From Candidatus Kapaibacterium sp. (GTDB lineage Bacteria > Bacteroidota > Ignavibacteria > Kapaibacteriales > JAEUSM01), in NCBI GenBank assembly GCA_016788785.1, contig JAEUSM010000012.1, positions 1 to 64,000 on the forward strand: DNA of 64,000 bases. The letters run 5' to 3'. Under the pieces are notes generated by a model. It saw only the letters and a list, made by a program, of their open reading frames with translations. It was not told the origin of the DNA and did no database searches. The position numbers and the translations under genes are program-made. This document shows, piece after piece, positions 53,327 to 61,766 of the stretch (the stretch's first letter is position 1; each line of letters opens with the position of its first letter).

Positions 53327-53737
53327 TTATTGTTTATCAATGGTAATGACGAGAGAGAAATTATCTTTATTGGTTCCTTCCCATTTGACAGTTCGTTGGA
53401 AGCGTTCGTTGTTATGCTCGAAATAATCAACTGCTGTACCTTCAATTATATTTTTCTTCATAGCATCGTGAGCAAGATTGTACAAATCTTTCCATTCACC
53501 GATGAATTTTTGTTCAGTATACTTTTCAGAATATTCTTTAGGATCTAAGGCAAATTCACCTTTTTGATAACCTTTCCCAAAAAGAGAAAGCGAACAAATT
53601 CCAGTTTGATCATCATGAGTTTCTTCTGAACCATAAAATTTACCATTATCGCCACCAGAAGCTGAAATTCTAATTTCACGAGCTTGCAAGACAGTTGTAA
53701 CCATAACTAAAGCAACAAATAATTTGAACAAAAACAT
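53327..53737 (-). CDS. Small secreted protein, upstream paralogue of a tandem pair
   Basis: A 136-residue exported protein from the ATG at 53737 (a longer start at 53809 would add a poorly supported extension). The signal peptide is FLFKLFVALVMVTTVLQA-R. It shares the mature start REI(K/R)I and the C-terminal EWKDLYNLAHDAMKKNIIEGTAVDYF, HNNER, QRTVKWEG, ITIDKQ with the gene at 52889. The middle (GGDNGKFYGSEETHDDQTGICSLSLFGKGYQKGEF) has no counterpart, so the pair diverged in that part. No family recognised. It is the first gene of the pair; nuoD's terminator lies upstream. Confidence 0.78.
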   Translation of the reverse strand: MFLFKLFVALVMVTTVLQAREIRISASGGDNGKFYGSEETHDDQTGICSLSLFGKGYQKGEFALDPKEYSEKYTEQKFIGEWKDLYNLAHDAMKKNIIEGTAVDYFEHNNERFQRTVKWEGTNKDNFSLVITIDKQ

Positions 53738-53811
53738 AGAAAATCTAATTAGAAATTTTGAGAATATCGAAATAATTACCCTAATATACACAAATATTAC
53801 TTTAAACAAAC

Positions 53812-53840
53812 AAAAAAAAGCCTTTCTTTTGGGAAAGGCT
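53812..53840 (-). terminator. Terminator after nuoD
   Basis: GCCTTTC (53821-53827) pairs with GAAAGGC (53834-53840) around TTTTGG; the A run at 53812-53820 reads as T on the minus strand. Confidence 0.85.
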
Positions 53841-53868
53841 TATAAATACTATATTCATTTGTTTAGGT

Positions 53869-55149
53869 TTATTTATCTGCTTCGCCCATAACCGGGTCAA
53901 TGGAACCGATAATGGCAACAACATCAGAAATCATTGAACCTTCGCACATATATTTCAATGCTTGTAAATTTGCTGTCGATGGAGAACGAATTTTCATTTT
54001 CCAAGGATGACCAGTACCATCAGAAACAACAAAGAATCCAAGTTCACCTTTTGGAGATTCGATAGCTGTGTAAGATTCTCCGATTTCAGGTGCACATCCA
54101 AAATTAATGAGCATAAAGTCATTGATAAGTTCTTCCATTTTTGTATAAACACGTGCTTTATTTGGAAGAACATTTTTTGGATCATCTGCTAAAATATCAC
54201 CTTTTGGCATAGATTCTAATCTATCCAAAATTTGGTGAACCATTTTCGCAGATTGTTTTACTTCATCCATACGAACATTGAACCTGCCCCATACATCACA
54301 GTCATTGTGAGTAATAACATCAAATTCCAATTCATTATATGCCAAATATGGAATATCTTTACGTAAATCACGAGCAATACCAGAACCTCGTAAGGTCGGA
54401 CCAGTTAGACCAAGTGAAATAGCTTTTTCCGGTGGCATATATCCAACACCAGCCATACGCTCAACGAAAATACGATTACGCATTACCAAGCCTTCAAATG
54501 ATTTCAATTCATCTGGTAGTGCATTAAGCCACTGACGTGTTTTTTTCAAAACCTCCGATGGAATATCATTTGCAACACCACCAATACGAGTATAAGAAGT
54601 CGTAAACCTAGCACCGCAAATTAATTCAAAAATATCGTAGAGTTTTTCACGTTCAGCAAATGTCCAAAGGAACAAAGTCATCGCTCCAACGTCCATCGAA
54701 GTTGCTCCAATTGCCAACATATGCGAAGAAATTCGAGCTAATTCGGAAATTAACATACGAATCCATACTGCACGGGTAGGAACAGTAACACCTGCAGCAG
54801 TTTCAATTGCCATTGCAACTGCAACATTGTTTGAAAATGGAGCGAGGTAATCTAATCTGTCTGTATGTGGAATAAATTCATGATAGGTAACTGACTCGGC
54901 AAGTTTTTCGTATCCTCTATGTAAGTACCCCAATTCTGGTACACATTTTATAACAGTTTCTCCATCTAAACGAAGAACTACACGCAAAACTCCATGGGTA
55001 GCTGGGTGTTGTGGACCCATATTGAGAACCATATCATTTTCTAATGGATCTTCAAATTGGATACTAGTGTCTTTACTCAGAAGTTCTTTGTAAATTTTAC
55101 TTTGGCGAAGCCCGTGAATTCGTTCAGATAATTCTAATTGTTTATCCAT
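53869..55149 (-). CDS. nuoD: NADH-quinone oxidoreductase subunit D
   Basis: The 49-kDa subunit of complex I, at the quinone site. The signature MVLNMGPQHPATHGVLRV is at residues 40-57, followed by CVPELGYLHRGYEKLAE, FIPHTDRLDYLAPFSNN and the C-terminal DPVMGEADK. At 426 residues it is complete and is not the NuoCD fusion. It stands alone: no other nuo gene is in the window on either side, and it has its own promoter (55225-55194) and terminator, so the complex is split in this genome. Confidence 0.95.
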   Translation of the reverse strand: MDKQLELSERIHGLRQSKIYKELLSKDTSIQFEDPLENDMVLNMGPQHPATHGVLRVVLRLDGETVIKCVPELGYLHRGYEKLAESVTYHEFIPHTDRLDYLAPFSNNVAVAMAIETAAGVTVPTRAVWIRMLISELARISSHMLAIGATSMDVGAMTLFLWTFAEREKLYDIFELICGARFTTSYTRIGGVANDIPSEVLKKTRQWLNALPDELKSFEGLVMRNRIFVERMAGVGYMPPEKAISLGLTGPTLRGSGIARDLRKDIPYLAYNELEFDVITHNDCDVWGRFNVRMDEVKQSAKMVHQILDRLESMPKGDILADDPKNVLPNKARVYTKMEELINDFMLINFGCAPEIGESYTAIESPKGELGFFVVSDGTGHPWKMKIRSPSTANLQALKYMCEGSMISDVVAIIGSIDPVMGEADK

Positions 55150-55193
55150 AATTGTCGTCTAAATTTTTTGTACAATAGTAATCGACATAATAA

Positions 55194-55225
55194 CAAATAT
55201 ACGGCGAAAATAATTCTTTATCAAA
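55194..55225 (-). promoter_or_regulatory. Probable promoter for nuoD
   Basis: On the minus strand TTTG (55225-55222), a 20-base spacer, and TATATTTG (55201-55194). The spacer is one base longer than the usual 19; it lies 45 bases before the start codon. Confidence 0.6.
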
Positions 55226-55323
55226 TTAGATTTCATTTTATTAAGACTATGTACTCTAATTACCATAATTTGCAATGTAATTCGTAAATACGTTGTTGTT
55301 TGTTCATTAAACTTTTCAAAAAT

Positions 55324-56364
55324 ATGAAGTATGTTTTTTCCTTAGTAACGTTAGTGATTGTGTCACTTACGTTCATTTCTTGTGGCTCGAGTTCTCAAAG
55401 TGTTTCACAAAAAAAATCAAATGTAAATGACAGTTTACAAATTTTACATACTTTTTCAATCCAATCTGAAGAGAAAATATATTCAGTAGCCCATTATCTT
55501 TCAAAGCAATGGCTTTTGGCTATTTCGGATACCACGTTAATGGTTTACGATGCTCGAGATGGTAAATTTGTCAAAAAAATTGGAAAAGTTGCACAACCAG
55601 GTACTTTGAAAGTCAATGGTGGTTTATTATTCTTTTTAGATAAAGGTCAAGAAATTGTTCAATCCATTTTGTTGCCGAATTTCGAAACTTCAGGAATCAT
55701 TGCTCCAGGTAGATTGAAAAAACCTGTTGATATGACAATATTTGCTTCTGATGGTAATAAAACTTCCTATTATATTTCACATTTGGGAGATACGACAAAA
55801 GAAAATTCACCGAAAATTTCTGCAGGTGCAAGTTATTTTGCATTAAATGAAACATCAGAAGATATGGGTGTTCCACCATTAGGAGAAACAAATGGACCTG
55901 GAGTAATTTACAAACCAGGTGCAATTGAAGTGGATCCTACTACTGCACAAATTGCTGTAGTAGAAGAAAGCGTTTACCCGAATATACTGAAGTTTTTTGA
56001 TTTCAATGGTCAATATGATGCTTCAGTGCGTATGAACTTTACGCCTACCGGTTCTATTCCGGATTTGAATTTATACTATTGCCCGGAAATTAAAGGATAT
56101 TGGCTTGTTGCTCAAAATACGGAATTAGGTGGTAAAAGAGCCTCTGTCACATTTATTGATAGATTAACCTACGAAAATAAAGGTGAAATTACTTTTCAAG
56201 ATGTTGATGAAATTCGCTCAATGTGCTTGGTTCAATCTCGATTGGGAACAAATATAGGGGGTATGTTATTTATAGTTGATGCAAAAGGTGCTGTATATGG
56301 CTATCCTTGGGAATCGATCAAAAATGCTCTTAAGTTGACTCATTTCTGCGAAATAAATAGATAA
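55324..56364 (+). CDS. Lipoprotein with repetitive beta structure, unknown function
   Basis: A 346-residue exported lipoprotein from the ATG at 55324. The signal peptide ends in the lipobox TFISC (cysteine at residue 19), so the mature protein is lipid-anchored. The rest is a series of short strands with aromatic/hydrophobic spacing (IYSVAHYLSKQWLLAISDTTLMVYDARDG, ILKFFDFNGQYDASVRMNF, TFIDRLTYENKGEITFQDVDEIRSM), looking like a divergent beta-propeller. No catalytic motif visible. It ends at a bidirectional terminator shared with the leftward paaN gene. Confidence 0.75.
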   Translation: MKYVFSLVTLVIVSLTFISCGSSSQSVSQKKSNVNDSLQILHTFSIQSEEKIYSVAHYLSKQWLLAISDTTLMVYDARDGKFVKKIGKVAQPGTLKVNGGLLFFLDKGQEIVQSILLPNFETSGIIAPGRLKKPVDMTIFASDGNKTSYYISHLGDTTKENSPKISAGASYFALNETSEDMGVPPLGETNGPGVIYKPGAIEVDPTTAQIAVVEESVYPNILKFFDFNGQYDASVRMNFTPTGSIPDLNLYYCPEIKGYWLVAQNTELGGKRASVTFIDRLTYENKGEITFQDVDEIRSMCLVQSRLGTNIGGMLFIVDAKGAVYGYPWESIKNALKLTHFCEINR

Positions 56365-56382
56365 ACATTCTCCGTTGAAAAT

Positions 56383-56421
56383 AAAAAAAAAGGTGAAGAA
56401 CTTTCGTTCCTCACCTTTTTT
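56383..56421. terminator. Bidirectional terminator, convergent genes
   Basis: AGGTGA (56391-56396) pairs with TCACCT (56411-56416), extended by GAAC/GTTC with one mismatch. A and T runs flank it on opposite sides, serving both convergent genes. Confidence 0.8.
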
Positions 56422-56435
56422 AGTACAAAAACCTA

Positions 56436-58118
56436 TTATGAAACCTTTCTCACACCTATCACATTATATCTATTCGATACAAACGAAAGATCTGAAAACG
56501 TAGCATTTCCAGCTGGAGAAGCTCCAGAACCGTGCATGTCGCTAAATGAAGCAGATTGATTTACCCAGATTGGTCCAGTAAAATTAATACTTAATGGCGC
56601 TCCAGATTCTACTATTTCTTCAGTTGCTTTTTCTTCAATGCTTGGATTTTGTGTATACAACGATGCACTCAAAGCTCCTTCTTTTCTTATCAAATCTGAC
56701 ATTACCTCTATACCTTTTTCGGCAGTATCAACTGGAATAACAAAGGCTATTGGACCAAACCATTCTTTAGAATAGATAGTGGAATCTTTTTGGTCTAATT
56801 GAATGACTACAGGAGAAAAGCTACGAGCTGATTCAAAATTAGGTTGTTCAATTTTTTGCGATTCCAAAAGTACTGTTCCTCCAACAGTGGTTACTTCTTT
56901 CACTCGATTGTAAGTATCGTTATTTTGTAATGCACCTAATGTACCTGCACCAGCTTTTGGATTCGTTGCTAATTGTTGCACTTTTGCTACAATGGTTTGA
57001 GCAACTTCATCGAAACTGATAGAACCATCAGAAGTTTGTATTCCATCTTTAGGTATAAAAATGTTTTGTGGTGCTGTACACATTTGCCCACTATAAAGTG
57101 ATATACTAAATGCAAGATTATCAGCTACTGCATCAAGAGATTTTACCGAATCAATCAAAACAGAATTAACACCTGCTTTTTCCGTAAAAATGACTTTTTT
57201 GTTTTTTTGAGCAATTTCTTCTAAAACATTTCCGAATTTTGTTGATCCAGTATAATCAATAATTTGTACATCTGGGTGTGAACAAAGTTCAATGGTTTTT
57301 GGCTGATCTTTTGAATCAACGACTATTTGAATAATGTGTGGATCAACTCCTAATGAAACTAAGGTTTCTTGAGCAGAATGCACAAATATCGCCATTGGTA
57401 ACACAGATAGAGGATGTGTTTTGGCTATTGTTGTATTTCCGGTGATTATATTTGCAAACATTCCTGGTAATGAATTCCATAATGGAAATGTCGAACATCC
57501 AACCACAACACCAATTCCTTTTGGAACTGATACAAATTCTTTTTGAACTGTCACTTCCATTTTACCCATTGGCTTAACCCATGTAACAGAAGATTCAAAG
57601 GATTGTAATGATTTTAATCCAACTGCAATGGCTTCCAAAGCTCTATCAAAAGCATGAGGACCAGATGCTTGGAAGGACATCATAAATCCTTGACCTGTCG
57701 TGTGTTGAGTGGCAAAGGCTATGTCAAAAAACTTTTTTGAAGCACGTTCTAAAACCTCCAACAAGATTGCCGCACGTTCTGATGCTGAAATTGCTTTCCA
57801 TGTTTTTTGAGCAATAACTGATTTTTTGATAGTCTCATCTATATCAAAGCGAGGATAGAGAATTCCCATAGGAAAACCATACGGTGATTGTTCTTCCCCA
57901 ACGGTTGAGCTAACTGTTCCTGACTGATGAGGGAAAGTGAAAATGGAGTTAATCATAGCTTTGAAACGTTCTTCACCTTCGGCTTGAGCAGTTTCACCAT
58001 AGATTTTTCCACTAGGGATTTCAGGCCAATGTGCGTAAAAACTTCTATCGGTAACAGCACGAATCGCTTTTTGAATGGATTCGCTATGGAGTTCAAGATA
58101 TTTTGAAAAATTTGACAT
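56436..58118 (-). CDS. paaN: PaaN-like aldehyde dehydrogenase family protein
   Basis: A 560-residue member of the aldehyde dehydrogenase superfamily. The overall sequence and length fit the PaaN family (phenylacetate degradation) better than generic ALDHs: it begins SIQKAIRAVTDRSFYAHWPEIPSGK and contains the PKGIGVVVGCSTFPLWNS NAD-binding region. The catalytic Cys347 is in YSGQMCTAPQN. The ENA/GG glutamate region reads VIFTEKAGVNS, a variant of ELGGK. Oxidises a ring-cleavage aldehyde in the family's proposed role. It is 27 bases downstream of rpoN in the same direction. No other paa gene adjoins it, so the pathway is not demonstrated here. Confidence 0.85.
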   Translation of the reverse strand: MSNFSKYLELHSESIQKAIRAVTDRSFYAHWPEIPSGKIYGETAQAEGEERFKAMINSIFTFPHQSGTVSSTVGEEQSPYGFPMGILYPRFDIDETIKKSVIAQKTWKAISASERAAILLEVLERASKKFFDIAFATQHTTGQGFMMSFQASGPHAFDRALEAIAVGLKSLQSFESSVTWVKPMGKMEVTVQKEFVSVPKGIGVVVGCSTFPLWNSLPGMFANIITGNTTIAKTHPLSVLPMAIFVHSAQETLVSLGVDPHIIQIVVDSKDQPKTIELCSHPDVQIIDYTGSTKFGNVLEEIAQKNKKVIFTEKAGVNSVLIDSVKSLDAVADNLAFSISLYSGQMCTAPQNIFIPKDGIQTSDGSISFDEVAQTIVAKVQQLATNPKAGAGTLGALQNNDTYNRVKEVTTVGGTVLLESQKIEQPNFESARSFSPVVIQLDQKDSTIYSKEWFGPIAFVIPVDTAEKGIEVMSDLIRKEGALSASLYTQNPSIEEKATEEIVESGAPLSINFTGPIWVNQSASFSDMHGSGASPAGNATFSDLSFVSNRYNVIGVRKVS

Positions 58119-58145
58119 AATGAATTTGGTAAATGTTCTGTAAAA

Positions 58146-59813
58146 TTATAATTCTTTTCGCAAACGAGCAACTGGTAATTTCAATTGTTCACGATATTTG
58201 GCAACGGTTCTTCTTGCAACGTTAAAACCAATTTTTTTCAAATCTTTAGAGATTTTATCATCAGAAAGAGGTTTTGATTTGTCTTCTGTATCTATCATTT
58301 CTTTTATTTTGTCTTTTATGACAGTCGTGGAAACCTCATCTCCATCATCGGTAGGCAATGCTTCACTAAAAAAATACCGTAGCTCGAAGGTTCCAAAATC
58401 AGTTTGAGCATATTTGCCATTGACAATTCGACAAACGGTAGATATATCTAATCCAGTTACATCAGCAACGTCTTTGTAAATGAGTGGTTTTAATCCAGAG
58501 GCACCTTGAAAAAAGAAATCACGTTGTTTATCTGCAATGTAGGTCATTGCATGCAACATTGTTTGTTTTCGTTTGGATATTGCCTTTATCATAAACTGTG
58601 CATCGTCATATTTACGACGAAGCCAATCCTTTGTTTCAGCGTTAAATTTTCTTATACGTGCTTCTTTTTTTAGTTTTTCGTACAGTTTATTTAGTTGGAG
58701 AGCAGGAATTCTACCATCATTGACTTGTATAAGCAAATCTGTACCATCGTGATTTTTTGTAATGATAAAATCAGGAATAACCGTATTTGATTGAGAGCTA
58801 AAAGTTCCTGAACCTGGTTTGGGGTTGAGAGCTTTGATTGCTTCTAACCCTTCTTTGAGCGTTTCTTCACTAATATTGAGGACTTTACAAATAGCAGGAT
58901 AATGCTTCATCGTAAATTGATGATAGCATTCTGTTAGAATATTCTTTGCAATTAATTGCGACTCAGATAAGGACGGTAAAACAGCTAATTGTGCCAGTAA
59001 ACACTCTTGGATTGTTCTTGCTCCAACTCCCGGAGGATCTAATCGATGAATTACTTTCAGCACTTTTTCTGCTTGATCTAATGTTACTTGCGGCAACAAT
59101 TCTACCTCACCCTCAAAATCATCATCTGTGTACAAAAGTGCTTTCGCTTCAGATGAAAGAGCATATTGCATTGCCGGATTGTCAGCCTCTTCTACTTCTC
59201 CGATTAATGATTGCCGTCTTGCGATATTCTCTTCGATGATATCAATATTCGTTTCTTTGACAATTTCGCTAAGTTCTCGACGCAAATATCCATCAGCATC
59301 AATCTCACCTATGATATGTTCTCCTAACATCATAAATGATTCTGGGAGAGGCATCAAACGAAGTTGTTGCAACAAATCTTCTATAAAAGAACCAGCATCT
59401 TTTATTTGAAAAAAACCGTCGTCATCATCTTCATCATTCGATTTGTAATGCTGACGAGGACCGTCCGAATCATCTTGCCATGTTAAATTATACAGCTCAA
59501 ATGGATCTCGTTCATCTTGTATTTGCGACGCAGATTCGTCATATTGCTCTGGTGAGCCATCGTAGGTGTTGGTATAATAAAAATCTTCAGTATCAGGATC
59601 ATTTTGCAAAATTGAAGACTCAGCAGATTCATCATCTTGAGAAATTTCATCATCCATCACTTCTTCTAACAGTGGATTTTGCTCAAGTTCTTGCTGGATA
59701 TGTTGTTCCAATTGCAAAACTGGAAGTTGCAACAATTTGAGATAATGTATGTATTGCGGTTTTAGGGTTTGTGTAGTTCCTAAAGAACTCGAAAGAGAAA
59801 GTCCTAATCTCAT
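58146..59813 (-). CDS. rpoN: RNA polymerase sigma-54 factor
   Basis: The alternative sigma factor that recognises -24/-12 promoters and needs enhancer-binding activators. The N-terminal region I (MRLGLSLSSSL..TQTLKPQYIHYLKLLQLP) is glutamine/leucine-rich as usual. An acidic region (about 45-130) follows. The core-binding and DNA-binding domains include IHRLDPPGVGARTIQECL, and the C-terminal RpoN box ARRTVAKYRE lies at about 533-542. At 555 residues it is slightly long, due to the acidic region. It overlaps the upstream DUF3109 gene by 4 bases. No enhancer-binding activator gene is adjacent. Confidence 0.95.
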   Translation of the reverse strand: MRLGLSLSSSLGTTQTLKPQYIHYLKLLQLPVLQLEQHIQQELEQNPLLEEVMDDEISQDDESAESSILQNDPDTEDFYYTNTYDGSPEQYDESASQIQDERDPFELYNLTWQDDSDGPRQHYKSNDEDDDDGFFQIKDAGSFIEDLLQQLRLMPLPESFMMLGEHIIGEIDADGYLRRELSEIVKETNIDIIEENIARRQSLIGEVEEADNPAMQYALSSEAKALLYTDDDFEGEVELLPQVTLDQAEKVLKVIHRLDPPGVGARTIQECLLAQLAVLPSLSESQLIAKNILTECYHQFTMKHYPAICKVLNISEETLKEGLEAIKALNPKPGSGTFSSQSNTVIPDFIITKNHDGTDLLIQVNDGRIPALQLNKLYEKLKKEARIRKFNAETKDWLRRKYDDAQFMIKAISKRKQTMLHAMTYIADKQRDFFFQGASGLKPLIYKDVADVTGLDISTVCRIVNGKYAQTDFGTFELRYFFSEALPTDDGDEVSTTVIKDKIKEMIDTEDKSKPLSDDKISKDLKKIGFNVARRTVAKYREQLKLPVARLRKEL

Positions 59814-60385
59814 TGTGAGCCTTTCTGTTGACGTGAATTGCTAACCAAAACTGCATTATTGAACCACTCTTCGCCATAAAGACGAACTAACGCATCTTTT
59901 GAATTTGACAACACTGTTGAAGAAGATACTACTCCATGTGAGAGTGCGGGTTTACATTCATCAAACTGTTCGTAATAGATGTAATCCCCACCAAAAGAAA
60001 CTTTTCGAATTGGAAATAAATGACAAGAAATTGGTTTCCGAAATTCGTTTTTCCCTTCAAAATACGATTTTTCAATGGAGCATTTAGCTATTCCATTATC
60101 ATAAAAAACAAAAACACAATCTTTCTGATTGATAGTATTGGTGTAGAATTTACCGTCAATTTCTTCCCAAACTCCATTAGATTCAATAACATCTAATGAC
60201 AGTTGAGTCAAATACTTTTTCGCAACATCAAACGATGTTTCAATAGATTGAAGTTCAGATTCTAACAATGGAGCACCTTGACCACCTTCTAAGGTACAAC
60301 ATGCACCCTTGCATTGTTGGACATCACAAGAAAACGGTTGGGTCAATACTTTGGGGTCAACTAAAACAGAATCTATCAGAATCAT
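59810..60385 (-). CDS. DUF3109 family cysteine-cluster protein
   Basis: A 191-residue cytoplasmic protein from the ATG at 60385; a TTG at 60421 is possible. Eight cysteines are placed as in the DUF3109/YkgJ-like zinc- or iron-cluster families: C20, C25, C29, C30 (FSCDVQQCKGACC), then C90, C102, C121 and C144. Other conserved parts are GAPLLESELQSIE, SIEKSYFEGKNEFRKPISCHLFPIR and YYEQFDECKPAL. Function unknown, probably metal or cluster binding. It overlaps the rpoN start by 4 bases (ATGA), so its translation is coupled to sigma-54. Confidence 0.85.
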   Translation of the reverse strand: MILIDSVLVDPKVLTQPFSCDVQQCKGACCTLEGGQGAPLLESELQSIETSFDVAKKYLTQLSLDVIESNGVWEEIDGKFYTNTINQKDCVFVFYDNGIAKCSIEKSYFEGKNEFRKPISCHLFPIRKVSFGGDYIYYEQFDECKPALSHGVVSSSTVLSNSKDALVRLYGEEWFNNAVLVSNSRQQKGSQ

Positions 60386-60522
60386 AGTATCTACATTGTG
60401 TTTATTCGTACTAATGTACAAATTTTCTTAAACATGGCACAATGTTTGTGAAAAAATTATACAAAATTCTTAGATTCACTCCCAATTATTCATCATATTT
60501 GAACAAAAAATACTAAGATATG

Positions 60523-60559
60523 TACAAAAAAAAGGACAATTTAAACAAATTGTCCTTTT
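60523..60559 (-). terminator. Terminator after the Wzz-like gene
   Basis: AAAAGGACAATTT (60531-60543) pairs with AAATTGTCCTTTT (60547-60559) around AAAC; the A run before it reads as T on the minus strand. Confidence 0.9.
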
Positions 60560-60589
60560 CTATTTTCAGCTTTTTTACATAATGCCTGT

Positions 60590-61762
60590 TTATTCTGTTT
60601 GGGTCGATGCTTTTTTCAAAGTCTCGTATAACATCAATCCAAATATTGAAAGAATAAGTGACGTAACAAAAGCTACAACAACCATTGCAGGTCTTTTGGG
60701 TGCAACCTTCAAATACACAGGTTCGGCGTAATCTAATACTTGAATAGTAGTGATATCCTTTGTTTCTTGAATATATTCTTGAAATCGTTGCGTAATCAAA
60801 AATGCATTAATTGATTCCAAAATTTTTATGTCACGTGTTAATCCCAAAAATACTCGAGAAATTTCTGGAACTTGCGTTAATGGAATAGAAAAATTATCTG
60901 AACCAACTATACCTTTTTCTTGGACATTTTTATACTGAGTTTTTAACGTTTCAACCTTTTTACGAAGAAGAACAACATTCGGAGCCTCAGGTGAATATTC
61001 CAACAATGCCAATTTCAATTCTACTTCGGCTGCAGCTAAAGCAGAACCAATATCAACTGCAGAAGTTACAATTGCACCTAATTGTTCTTCCAATGAAAAT
61101 GCTTTGTTCTTTTCACGAAAATCTTGAAACTTTCTTTGTAATATTTCCAAAGAATCTTTGTTTTCCTCAATCATTTTATCAATAAAAACACGCGAACGTT
61201 TTGCACTTGAGTTTGATTTTTCTCGATTGAGAACATCTAAGTAATGAAGAGCCAAATTAACTATTTTGGATGCAAGTTCTGCTGTATATTTTTTTTCTTC
61301 CGATGAACTAAAAAATGTACCAGTAGATAATTCAAAATTGACGGTAATACTTCCAGATTTTGTGACTGTTATTGTGAACAAATCCGTTAACATTGCTACT
61401 GCCTCTTGTTTAGTAGCGCCTTTGAACAATGGATAGTTCAACAATTTTAAGCTATCAATTATTTTAGAAGATAGGGTTTTACTTTTCAAAATAACCATGT
61501 AGTTTTCCGAAACAGAGTTTTTACCCATTCCTGGAAGTTCCAAACTACCTAATGGAGATGCTTTTAAAAGCGAGGAAAGTCCCCCGGACATAGAAGAAGT
61601 TTCAGGTGGTAATAACAAAGCATCTGATTCATACCTATATGGAATTGCGAAAGATATGAGCAAAGTTATGATGGTTGAACTTGACGTTATCAGAAAAAGT
61701 AACTTTTTGTACTTTTTGAAAACTGATACTAAGGTAAAAGATGGGATTTCTTGCTGTTCCAA
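60590..61762 (-). CDS. Wzz/chain-length-determinant polysaccharide co-polymerase
   Basis: A 390-residue inner-membrane protein that controls surface polysaccharide length or export. One transmembrane helix is near residues 17-37 (LLFLITSSSTIITLLISFAIP) and one near 362-382 (PAMVVVAFVTSLILSIFGLML), with a large periplasmic helical domain between them containing Wzz-type coiled-coil stretches (FQDFREKNKAFSLEEQLGAI, EVELKLALLEYSPEAPNVVLLRKKVETL). The typical proline-rich motif before the second helix is present (PVYLKVAPKRPAM). The start is a TTG, which keeps the N-terminal helix. It lacks a tyrosine kinase domain. It starts 4 bases after the SLBB gene. Confidence 0.88.
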   Translation of the reverse strand: MEQQEIPSFTLVSVFKKYKKLLFLITSSSTIITLLISFAIPYRYESDALLLPPETSSMSGGLSSLLKASPLGSLELPGMGKNSVSENYMVILKSKTLSSKIIDSLKLLNYPLFKGATKQEAVAMLTDLFTITVTKSGSITVNFELSTGTFFSSSEEKKYTAELASKIVNLALHYLDVLNREKSNSSAKRSRVFIDKMIEENKDSLEILQRKFQDFREKNKAFSLEEQLGAIVTSAVDIGSALAAAEVELKLALLEYSPEAPNVVLLRKKVETLKTQYKNVQEKGIVGSDNFSIPLTQVPEISRVFLGLTRDIKILESINAFLITQRFQEYIQETKDITTIQVLDYAEPVYLKVAPKRPAMVVVAFVTSLILSIFGLMLYETLKKASTQTE

Positions 61763-61766
61763 AATA

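Noticed and set aside
60435-60449. Sigma-54-like TGGCAC-N5-TTGT sequence
   Set aside because: The -12 element reads TTGT, not TTGC, and on the plus strand it would point into a terminator and antisense to the Wzz-like gene. Chance match.
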